Shown one piece after another: positions 1-5,948 of a stretch of 13,548 nt of DNA. The stretch covers positions 1-13,548 of the forward strand of contig CAMYIQ010000071.1 in the NCBI GenBank assembly GCA_947258465.1, in the 5' to 3' direction. A program made the position numbers and the translations under genes. The notes under the pieces were generated by a model that had not been told where the DNA came from, made no database searches, and worked only from the letters and a program-made list of their open reading frames with translations. The stretch is from an uncultured Erythrobacter sp. (GTDB taxonomy: Bacteria > Pseudomonadota > Alphaproteobacteria > Sphingomonadales > Sphingomonadaceae). Within the stretch, counting starts at the first letter, position 1, and each line of letters starts with the position of its first letter.

Positions 1-1
1 A

Positions 2-304
2 TGCCAGTATGTTACCACCATGATGGTGCAGCGCAGCAAGACCATAGCAAATATAATCAAGGCCAAGCCGACCCTGCTCACCCACAAGGGTACATATCTA
101 CGCGACGCCATGAAGCGAACGCGGATTTCGGAAGAAGAAATCAATACCGCGCTACGGCGGAACGGGATTACGGAAAATGGGGACGCGAACTGGGTGGTGC
201 TCGAGACCAATGGCGAACTCTCGGTGATACCGCGGCAGGATGTCCGCTGGAAAGATGCCAAGGCCCTTTCCGCAGTGCACGCACCGGACGATCTGGACGA
301 CTAG
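2..304 (+). CDS. DUF421/YetF-family membrane protein, C-terminal fragment (5' end outside window)
   Basis: The frame is open from base 2 and ends in TAG at 302-304, so 100 codons of a longer gene are visible. The visible part starts at the end of a likely last membrane helix and continues into the cytoplasmic C-terminal domain typical of DUF421 (YetF/YcaP) proteins. Seen motifs are the 'KPTLLTHKG' segment, a 'RISEEEINTALRRNGI' helix and the 'VVLETNGELSVI' strand, in the usual order. Full-length members have three N-terminal helices and about 150-230 residues, so roughly the first half is missing. The ATG at 20 is internal and is not the real start. The cellular role of DUF421 proteins is poorly known. 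The stop codon shares bases with the stop of the convergent Crp-type gene. Family call is firm; function is unassigned. Confidence 0.85.
   Translation, partial: CQYVTTMMVQRSKTIANIIKAKPTLLTHKGTYLRDAMKRTRISEEEINTALRRNGITENGDANWVVLETNGELSVIPRQDVRWKDAKALSAVHAPDDLDD
301..304. other. Shared CTAG stop: two convergent genes terminate on the same four bases
   Basis: The palindrome CTAG supplies TAG to the plus-strand DUF421 gene (302-304) and TAG to the minus-strand Crp-type gene (303-301). There is no intergenic space and no visible terminator hairpin, so transcripts from both sides must run into the opposite gene. Confidence 0.9.
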
Positions 305-1074
305 TCCCAGTCTTCCTTCACTTTCAAAGACCCTGTCCCGTAAAGGTAATCGGGCTCGAACTGCGAAAATCGCTTCAGCGCGCCCCAGTCGTTCGTATAA
401 AGGTCGCCCCGACGTATTTCCGCAATGCCCAGCTCGCGCAATTTGCCGACGGCGCGATTGGCGTGGATCGCGCTGACGCCGCACATGTCGGCCATGTCGA
501 ACTGCGTAAACGGCGTGCGTAGGGCCCGCGTGACGCCCCGCCCGATGAGCTCCAGCCTGGTGTGCAGCTCTGCATAAAGATGGGCAATACGCCGAGGCGC
601 ATCGAGCTGCTCCAGCGTCTGGATCCACTTGCGTTGAATCGCCGCATCCAGGAGCGTCGCGAACCACATCGCGCGCGCAACCCCCGGGCGCTCACGCATC
701 ACCTCGTGCAGTGTCCCGTGACCGACACAGCCGACGCGGACCTTGCCGGCAGCGTCGATATTGTGATCGAGACGCTTCAGTGCGAACCCATGCAGATCGA
801 CGAAATCGCCGGGCAGATGCACGTCCACGATGTAGCGTTTACCCTCGCTCTCGATAGTGCGAAAGATGTAGCCCTCGATCAAAAGGGTACTCCGATCGGT
901 CCTGTCGCTTCGCTTCAGAAGGCGAGTGGCGTCCTCGTGTTCTTCCACGGTTTCCATCAGACTTTCGATGGAATTCAGGTCATCGAAGCTGAGGTTCTGC
1001 CGCAATCTTCCGGCCAGGAAATCGCCGGTGAGAGGGAAACAGTCGACCCCGATCTCTCCAGTTATAGCGTCCAT
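301..1074 (-). CDS. Crp/Fnr-family transcriptional regulator B (257 aa)
   Basis: Predicted DNA-binding regulator of the Crp/Fnr superfamily. Residues about 20-130 form the cyclic-nucleotide-binding-like beta-roll, including 'LLIEGYIFRTIESEGKRYIV' and 'HLPGDFVDLHGFAL'. A long dimerisation helix covers about 135-180, and a winged helix-turn-helix lies near 187-230 ('QFDMADMCGVSAIHANRAVG'). There is no FNR-type N-terminal cysteine cluster (Cys at 12, 116 and 198 only), so oxygen sensing through an Fe-S cluster is unlikely; the ligand is unknown. Close to half the positions match the regulator at 1950-2711 by eye, with the same 'RLDHNID' and 'PDYLYG' segments, so the two are paralogues. The ATG at 1074 has no clear Shine-Dalgarno, but its N terminus aligns with that of the paralogue. 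It lies 33 bp downstream of the sulfotransferase gene. Confidence 0.88.
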   Translation of the reverse strand: MDAITGEIGVDCFPLTGDFLAGRLRQNLSFDDLNSIESLMETVEEHEDATRLLKRSDRTDRSTLLIEGYIFRTIESEGKRYIVDVHLPGDFVDLHGFALKRLDHNIDAAGKVRVGCVGHGTLHEVMRERPGVARAMWFATLLDAAIQRKWIQTLEQLDAPRRIAHLYAELHTRLELIGRGVTRALRTPFTQFDMADMCGVSAIHANRAVGKLRELGIAEIRRGDLYTNDWGALKRFSQFEPDYLYGTGSLKVKEDWD

Positions 1075-1103
1075 GGGGCGCGATTAAGCAAAGCTTGGGA
1101 AAA

Positions 1104-1117
1104 CCGTCTATTGACGG
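1104..1117 (-). other. Small stem-loop across the sulfotransferase stop codon
   Basis: CCGTC (1104-1108) and GACGG (1113-1117) are perfect inverted repeats around a 4-base loop. Read on the minus strand the stem is followed by TTTT, then 26 bases to the next start codon. The 5-bp stem is too short to be a confident terminator; it could slow or attenuate read-through into regulator B. Confidence 0.3.
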
Positions 1118-1953
1118 ATGTTAGCTTTCTGTTCTTTTTCCGAAGCCAGCTTGGAAATTGCGCATTCGTGCGAATTCGGGAAGGATAGGGTGGCTTCCCG
1201 CACCGTGCGCAGCGGGTGGGCGCATATCGGATCGAACTGCGTCGTTTCCCCGCCCGGGCGGTAGCCCCACCGGTCCATCCGCTCGGCGAGCTTCGCATCG
1301 AGAAGGTCGGACACGTCGTAATCGCGATTGCCGTCGCGCAATCGAATACCGGCGTCGAAATCGTCCAATAGGAGGAAGGCAAAAGACGATTTGCGAACCT
1401 GGTCGGGGTTGGCGACCAGGTCTTCGTACCGAATGACATGCGCGGCATGCAGGAAGGGCAAGTCGGTGCGCACCAGATCATACGCATCGAGCACATACCG
1501 CACCAGCGTGACCGGGTCCGCATCGACCCACTTCGCCAGAGCTGCCGCAGTAGCTTGAGGGTGCCGCAGGATCACGATGAATTGCGCCGTGGGAAATAGC
1601 TGCTGGTAAAGCCGCATCCTGGTCAGATTGACGGGCGACTTCTCCAGCCACCAGGGCTTCGCGCCATCGAACCAGCCAGCCCAGTCGCTCAATAAGCGCT
1701 GCTGTGTCTCCAGGCTGTTGAATCGCGAGCTTTCCGTATGGTGCTGGGCGGGATCGGTCGCATAGTGGCCTGGGCGGCCATCGCGGGCCGTGTGTGGGAT
1801 GGCGCCCTGAAGATAGCAGCCCTCATTCTCGGGAACCGGCGCGTCTTGGATCGCACTGATGGATGGGTGGGAGCCAAGTATGCGCGAGAGGATGCTCGTG
1901 CCAGTCCGGTGTAAGCCCGCGACAAAGACGAAACGGGACCGCCGCACCGTCAC
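1108..1953 (-). CDS. PAPS-dependent sulfotransferase family protein (281 aa)
   Basis: Predicted to transfer a sulfuryl group from PAPS to a hydroxyl, probably of a carbohydrate or small molecule. The 5'-phosphosulfate-binding loop is at residues 13-20 ('GLHRTGTS'), right after the first beta-strand. 'LEKSPVN' (103-109) is the usual second motif, and the 3'-phosphate-binding strand and helix is 'VILRHPQATAAALAKW' (127-142), with RHP in place of the common RDP. 'RYEDLVANP' at 175-183 is also typical. The GTG start at 1953-1951 is chosen because it overlaps the TGA of the upstream regulator by four bases (GTGA), and only residues from here on look like a sulfotransferase; further upstream the frame is a shadow of the regulator. 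No signal peptide is seen, so it should be cytoplasmic. The acceptor is unknown; the neighbouring glycosyltransferases suggest a glycan or glycoside. Confidence 0.88.
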   Translation of the reverse strand: MTVRRSRFVFVAGLHRTGTSILSRILGSHPSISAIQDAPVPENEGCYLQGAIPHTARDGRPGHYATDPAQHHTESSRFNSLETQQRLLSDWAGWFDGAKPWWLEKSPVNLTRMRLYQQLFPTAQFIVILRHPQATAAALAKWVDADPVTLVRYVLDAYDLVRTDLPFLHAAHVIRYEDLVANPDQVRKSSFAFLLLDDFDAGIRLRDGNRDYDVSDLLDAKLAERMDRWGYRPGGETTQFDPICAHPLRTVREATLSFPNSHECAISKLASEKEQKANIRQ

Positions 1954-2711
1954 CTTACCGTACGGAGCGACAGCTCCCCATTGCCATAGAGATAATCCGG
2001 GGTGAAGCGCGCATAGCTTTCCAGCCTCTCCCGATCGGGAATGCGTACCTTTCCTCGCTGGAAATCCGCGATACCGGTTTTCCTGAGTTCCGACAGGGCG
2101 CGGTTCGTGTGAATGGAAGTCGCACCGCACATATCGGCAATGTCGGATTGCCGCAGGGACGTTTCGAAGCCGTCCGCGAAACCGTGGCCGACCATTTCCA
2201 GCCGTCGCCACATCTCCGCGAAAATATGGGCAATGCGTTTGGGCGCGGTAAGCTGCTCCAGTTTCATGATCCATTCGCGGTGCATCGCTGCATCGAGCAG
2301 GGTCGAGAACCAAAACAGTCGCGCAAGGTGCGGCCGGTTTTGCATGATGTCCCAAATGGCCGAATGGTGAACCTGCCCGATCGTTGCCGGTCCGACGCAA
2401 TCGATATTGTGGTCGAGCCGCTGAAGCGCGAAACAATGCAAGTCGACGAAATCGCCGGGCACATGAAAGCTGACCGCATAGCGCCGGTCTTCGCTCTCCA
2501 GCGTGCGAAGCATGAAACCTTCGATCAGCATTGTGGAGTAGTCGCTCTTGTCACCCCGGCCAAGCAGCCGAGTGCCATCGGGGACGGTTCGCGTTTCTCC
2601 GATAATCTCTTCCAATGCGGCTTTTTCGTCGGCGCTCATGTCATGCCGCAGCCGTCCGGTCAGAAACAGTCCAGTTTTGGGGTATCGGTCGAGCTCGTTG
2701 ATCGGCGCCAT
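1950..2711 (-). CDS. Crp/Fnr-family transcriptional regulator A (253 aa)
   Basis: Predicted Crp/Fnr-type regulator with a beta-roll sensor at about 15-125 ('HVPGDFVDLHCFAL', residues 83-96), a dimer helix near 130-175 and a winged helix-turn-helix around 184-226 ('QSDIADMCGATSIHTNRALS'). It is a paralogue of the gene at 301-1074. Cysteines are at 93, 105 and 195 only, with no FNR cluster. The ATG at 2711 is preferred over an in-frame start 30 bases upstream: it has an AGGAG five bases away, and the extra residues have no counterpart in the paralogue. Its TGA overlaps the GTG of the sulfotransferase, implying translational coupling, so regulator and enzyme are made together. It is divergent from the GT4 gene and may control both directions (inference). 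The effector ligand cannot be told from the sequence. Confidence 0.9.
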   Translation of the reverse strand: MAPINELDRYPKTGLFLTGRLRHDMSADEKAALEEIIGETRTVPDGTRLLGRGDKSDYSTMLIEGFMLRTLESEDRRYAVSFHVPGDFVDLHCFALQRLDHNIDCVGPATIGQVHHSAIWDIMQNRPHLARLFWFSTLLDAAMHREWIMKLEQLTAPKRIAHIFAEMWRRLEMVGHGFADGFETSLRQSDIADMCGATSIHTNRALSELRKTGIADFQRGKVRIPDRERLESYARFTPDYLYGNGELSLRTVR

Positions 2712-2716
2712 AAAAT

Positions 2717-2721
2717 CTCCT
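2717..2721 (-). promoter_or_regulatory. Ribosome binding site of regulator A
   Basis: CTCCT on the plus strand reads AGGAG on the minus strand, five bases before the ATG at 2711-2709. It decides the start of regulator A. Confidence 0.75.
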
Positions 2722-2729
2722 GCCCGAAG

Positions 2730-2754
2730 AACACTACGCATCTGTCACCGTTCC
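2730..2754 (-). promoter_or_regulatory. Possible EcfG-type (general stress sigma) promoter for regulator A and sulfotransferase
   Basis: On the minus strand GGAAC (2754-2750) is followed after 16 bases by TGTT (2733-2730). Alphaproteobacterial EcfG promoters are described as GGAAC, 16-17 bases, CGTT, so this differs at one base. The start site would fall near 2723, leaving a leader of about a dozen bases that still holds the AGGAG. The GGAAC lies inside the inverted repeat 2746-2758. Short motifs like this can occur by chance. Confidence 0.35.
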
Positions 2755-2758
2755 GGTG
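2746..2758. repeat. Inverted repeat, candidate operator (CACCG-TTC-CGGTG)
   Basis: Perfect 5-bp arms with a 3-base centre, located 35-47 bp upstream of regulator A and covering the possible -35 element. It does not match the classical Crp or Fnr half-sites (TGTGA, TTGAT). The position suits an operator, but no binding can be shown from sequence. Confidence 0.35.
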
Positions 2759-2797
2759 TCGCTTCGCATGAATGTTAGGTTTAAAGTATCTTCCCGC

Positions 2798-2815
2798 CCT
2801 TCCGCATTGGGAAGG
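2798..2815. repeat. Inverted repeat near the GT4 start (CCTTCC-N6-GGAAGG)
   Basis: Perfect 6-bp arms at 2798-2803 and 2810-2815 with a 6-base centre, 27 bp before the GTG of the GT4 gene. It could be an operator or a 5'-leader hairpin. No T-run follows, so it is not a terminator. Confidence 0.35.
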
Positions 2816-2842
2816 TATGTGCCTCGAAAACAGTAGACGGCC

Positions 2843-3964
2843 GTGAAGATCGCGGTGCTCGCCCATATCCGGCATGCCATTGCCGAGCCTTTTAGCGGGG
2901 GCATGGAAGCTCATTGCGACGCGTTATGCCGTGGGCTGAGAGCTGCCGGTCACGAGGTCGATCTGTTCGCCGCCGAAGGATCGCACGATCCCGGCCTAGT
3001 CCCGATTTGCGCGGCACCATACGACGACGTTTTGCCTTGGCGGATATATCGGGGAACCCGGGAACTTGCGGCTTATCAGCGCGACGCATTCGAACAGGTG
3101 CTGATGCGAATCGGCCCGGGCGGGTACGATGTGGTGCACAACAATTCGCTGTTTCCAGAAATCATCGAATGGTGCGCGCATGCAGGTATACCCTGCGTGA
3201 CCTCCCAGCATGTCCCGCCTTTCGGGGCAATGTTCGATACGGTTTTGCAGATGCACGGCCGGCCGAACATCGCCACCACCGTTACCTCATACGATCAGAA
3301 ATCTCTTTGGACCCAGCGCGGCTGCGACGCGCTGAATGTTGTGCCCAATGGCATCGATACCGGTCTATGGACCCCTGCGGGGGAAATCGGGGATTACTTC
3401 ACATGGGTTGGAAGGATCGTTCCCAATAAAGGTCTGGCCGAAGCGGTGCGGGCCGCCGCGAAGGCGCAGGTCCGGCTGAAAATCTTCGGACCCGTCGAAG
3501 ATGCGGGCTATTTCGCGGAGTCGGTCGAACCCCACCTTGTCGACGGCATAGAGTTCCATGGACACCGCACGGCCGAATCCTTGCGGAAAGAGGTTGCAGC
3601 CGCGCGCGGCGCGCTCGTAACTCCGCTGTGGGACGAACCATTCGGTTTGGTGGCGGCCGAAGCCCTGTCATGCGGGACCCCGGTTATCGGCTTCGACCGC
3701 GGGGCTTTATCCGAAGTCGTGGGGGAATGCGGCCGGTTGGTGCCCGGCGGCGACAGTGATGCACTTGCCCGGGCAATAGGCGAGATCGAAAGGTTCGATC
3801 GCAGCGCTTGTCGGAACAGAGCCGTGAGCAAACTTTCGATCGACGCGATGATAGCAGGATACGAACGGTGCTATGCCAAGGTTATGGCGGGCGCTCGATT
3901 GGCTTCATTGCCTCGTCTGGCCTGGGCCTCCAATTGTTCGAGAATGAGCGAGCTGCTCGCATAG
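2843..3964 (+). CDS. GT4-family (GT-B fold) glycosyltransferase (373 aa)
   Basis: Retaining glycosyltransferase of family 4, predicted to move a sugar from a nucleotide-sugar donor in the cytoplasm. The N-terminal Rossmann half starts at residue 1 ('MKIAVLAH') and has the glycine loop 'FSGGMEAH' (17-24). The interdomain 'VPNGID' is at 167-172 and the donor domain begins with 'VGRIVPNKG' (189-197). The E-x7-E signature is E265 and E273 in 'DEPFGLVAAE', followed by 'SCGTPVIGFDRGALSEVV'. Length is normal for the family. The start is GTG at 2843 with only a weak purine-rich ribosome site; residue 2 onward matches the family N terminus. It is the only plus-strand gene of the glycan locus and is transcribed divergently from regulator A. 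Its last 31 codons overlap the convergent GT2 gene and look like an added tail beyond the fold. Donor and acceptor are unknown. Confidence 0.92.
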   Translation: MKIAVLAHIRHAIAEPFSGGMEAHCDALCRGLRAAGHEVDLFAAEGSHDPGLVPICAAPYDDVLPWRIYRGTRELAAYQRDAFEQVLMRIGPGGYDVVHNNSLFPEIIEWCAHAGIPCVTSQHVPPFGAMFDTVLQMHGRPNIATTVTSYDQKSLWTQRGCDALNVVPNGIDTGLWTPAGEIGDYFTWVGRIVPNKGLAEAVRAAAKAQVRLKIFGPVEDAGYFAESVEPHLVDGIEFHGHRTAESLRKEVAAARGALVTPLWDEPFGLVAAEALSCGTPVIGFDRGALSEVVGECGRLVPGGDSDALARAIGEIERFDRSACRNRAVSKLSIDAMIAGYERCYAKVMAGARLASLPRLAWASNCSRMSELLA

Positions 3965-4812
3965 GGCTGGTGTTCCTGTTGGCGAGTGAGCGCGAAATGC
4001 TCCTCCCCCGGTTCGCGCAGTTTGGTCCAGCTATCCTTGCCGCTGGGTTCTATCAATCCCATCAACCGGAACGCTCGCAGCCAATGCTGCATCGTCGGTT
4101 CGCCCCATTTCCTGGCGAAAACCTGGGCATTTGCAAGTACGCTGTCGAGGTGATGAACCGGGGGCATGTGATGCTTGTGGTACTGGTGGAAGGCCTTGGC
4201 CCCGCGCGCCCACCAGAGCGGAACATCCTTTGTAACAAGCGTGCGACCGAAGTCGGTGTCCTCACCCCCGTAGCCCACATAGCTCGGGTCGAACCCCCCA
4301 AGATCGTGGAAGGTCTTTGCCGGTATCGCGAAGTTCAGCGACCAGAAGCAACGATAGTCGTTACATCGCCCGACCATCCCGCGAGGAGGTCCGGCGCGCT
4401 CCGAATGCTCGACGGCCAACTGCTCGAATCTGTCGTAGTCGATACCCCGATCGGTGGCTCCTTTCGGAAGATAGCCGACTTCGCCCATCAGGACTCCATC
4501 GTTGAACGCCGAAGCTGCGGCGTAGTCGTCGACCAATCGCGGTGTGGGTATGCAATCCACATCCAGAAACACGAGCAGATCGCCCCGGGCGTGTCTGGCG
4601 GCAGTGTTTCTGGCTTCCGCCAGACATACCTCGGAGCCGCCGATGAGGACCTGCCGAACGGGGAAGCTGGTTGCGGGAAGCTCGTATCTGGCCTCTTGCA
4701 TCACGGCCACGATCAGTTCGGAAGGAGGGCGGGGCGAATGGGTCAGCCCCTTGACCAGATGGGCGAGGTGGGACGCGCGGCCATGCGCCAGGGTGCAAAT
4801 CGAAACCGTCAT
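3871..4812 (-). CDS. GT2-family (GT-A fold) glycosyltransferase with galactosyltransferase-like C-terminal motif (313 aa)
   Basis: Inverting GT-A glycosyltransferase. The fold starts immediately with 'MTVSICTLAHGRASHL'. The metal- and nucleotide-binding motif is DVD at 84-86 in 'LLVFLDVDCIP', and the second motif is 'GYGGEDTDFG' at 180-189, whose ED pair (184-185) is the expected catalytic site in proteins with the GT7-like C-terminal segment. A histidine-rich stretch, 'FHQYHKHH' (208-215), may complete the metal site. The ATG at 4812 overlaps the TGA of the upstream GT28-like gene (ATGA), so the longer frame from 4992 is rejected. It is the last gene of the minus-strand operon and ends inside the 3' part of the GT4 gene. 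No membrane helix is seen. The transferred sugar is not predictable. Confidence 0.9.
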   Translation of the reverse strand: MTVSICTLAHGRASHLAHLVKGLTHSPRPPSELIVAVMQEARYELPATSFPVRQVLIGGSEVCLAEARNTAARHARGDLLVFLDVDCIPTPRLVDDYAAASAFNDGVLMGEVGYLPKGATDRGIDYDRFEQLAVEHSERAGPPRGMVGRCNDYRCFWSLNFAIPAKTFHDLGGFDPSYVGYGGEDTDFGRTLVTKDVPLWWARGAKAFHQYHKHHMPPVHHLDSVLANAQVFARKWGEPTMQHWLRAFRLMGLIEPSGKDSWTKLREPGEEHFALTRQQEHQPYASSSLILEQLEAQARRGNEANRAPAITLA

Positions 4813-5948
4813 ACCACGACCTCCAGCGAAAGTTTGTGTTCGGTTCCCTCCCACATTCGGCAGGCGAGACTGTCGAGCCAAGTCGCTATGCCGTGGGCGG
4901 GATGCGGATCGATCATGGCTTTTTGCCGCTCTACGTCGATGAACCCCGCTGCCGTCCACAGTTTCTCCCAGGCAGCGGCGTGGGATGGCCAATGGCGCGA
5001 GACGGCGGCCAGGCCCTCACGGTCCAGCGCCTCGGCCTTGCAGAACTGTTCGTCGAAATAGCGCCATTCCGGTATTACGATCCACGGCTTGCCAGCGGCG
5101 AGTACCATATGGACCGTCGTGTTGCCGCAGGAAGAAACCACCCGGTCCGCAGCGGCAATCCACTCTCCCGGCGTGTCGACCCAGCCCTTGTGTTCCAGGT
5201 TGCCCGGTGCGGTTTCGTGCCATTCGCTGCGAACCTTGCCGATGGTGATCCATTGCACATCCGGTTCTGCACGGGCGCCGAGCGTCAAAGGTGCCGTGGG
5301 CGTGCCCTCGCCTCCGCCTCCGCCGACGACGACAACGATCTCCCGGTTACTATCGAGCCCCAGTTGCTCGCGGGCCTTCGTCTTCGTGAGGGGGTTTTCG
5401 CAGTCGATACCCACGCCGGATGCATAATGCGTTTTATCCCGAAGAGCGGCGGGGCGGTCATTCTGCTCGAGCCGATCCGAATAAGGAGCGAGCAGGCCGA
5501 CGGCGCTATCGTATGCTGCCATGTGGCCGGGGTCGGACCTCTCGCCATGCTGCAAGACCGCGACGTGCGGTATCGAGCATAGCCGGGCCAACTGAGCGAG
5601 CTCTGCCGAAACGTCGGTTACGAAGAGCGACGGTCGTGCCTTCGCGAACCAGTCGGTAATCGTCGCGACCGCAGCGGTGATGGTCGGCCAGCCCAGCGGT
5701 GCGCAATGGACGGTATCGGGCATGGCCAGAGACGCCATGGCGGGCGCTTCTCTACCCGTAGGCTCGAACAGCGAGGGAATGCGGACCACTTCGATACGAT
5801 CGTCGAGGTCCGGGAATATCTCCGGTTTTGCGCAGAAGAGGGTCACGGCGCGGCTGCCGATAACCGCGTTGGCGATCGCCGCGGCGCGTTCTGCGTGACC
5901 TCGTCCCTGATGGTGTACGAAATATCCGATAGGCCCGTTCTGGCTCAT
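4809..5948 (-). CDS. GT28/MurG-like (GT-B fold) glycosyltransferase (379 aa)
   Basis: Predicted cytoplasmic glycosyltransferase of the MurG/GT28-like group. The N-terminal domain opens with 'IGYFVHHQGRGHAER' (7-21), the GxGH loop seen in this group. The donor domain starts near 203 ('EIVVVVGGGGGEG') and contains 'CGNTTVHMVLAAGKPWIVIP' (274-293) followed by 'YFDEQ' (297-301), the pattern of the GT28 C-terminal domain, which usually binds the UDP-sugar. The ATG at 5948 overlaps the stop of the upstream gene (ATGA) and the protein begins directly with the fold, so the 57-codon upstream extension is rejected. It sits between the SPS-like enzyme and the GT2 gene with 4-bp overlaps on both sides, indicating coupled expression and probably one pathway. 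It is not MurG itself: it lacks a division and cell-wall gene context and the similarity is only at fold level. Substrates are unknown. Confidence 0.87.
   Translation of the reverse strand: MSQNGPIGYFVHHQGRGHAERAAAIANAVIGSRAVTLFCAKPEIFPDLDDRIEVVRIPSLFEPTGREAPAMASLAMPDTVHCAPLGWPTITAAVATITDWFAKARPSLFVTDVSAELAQLARLCSIPHVAVLQHGERSDPGHMAAYDSAVGLLAPYSDRLEQNDRPAALRDKTHYASGVGIDCENPLTKTKAREQLGLDSNREIVVVVGGGGGEGTPTAPLTLGARAEPDVQWITIGKVRSEWHETAPGNLEHKGWVDTPGEWIAAADRVVSSCGNTTVHMVLAAGKPWIVIPEWRYFDEQFCKAEALDREGLAAVSRHWPSHAAAWEKLWTAAGFIDVERQKAMIDPHPAHGIATWLDSLACRMWEGTEHKLSLEVVV

Noticed and set aside
1954..2436. N-terminal extension of the sulfotransferase frame to 442 residues
   Set aside because: The added residues are arginine- and proline-rich and lie antiparallel-free but out of frame over regulator A; the GTG at 1953 overlaps the regulator stop and begins the sulfotransferase fold.
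1863..2771. 302-residue plus-strand open frame
   Set aside because: It is the antisense shadow of regulator A, whose Crp/Fnr domains are clear on the minus strand.
4813..4992. Upstream extension of the GT2 gene (60 residues)
   Set aside because: The extra part overlaps the GT28-like coding region out of frame and resembles no glycosyltransferase; the ATGA overlap start begins with the fold.
3808..5061. 417-residue plus-strand open frame
   Set aside because: It is antisense to the GT2 and GT28-like genes, shows no family motif, and the opposite strand carries clear glycosyltransferase motifs.
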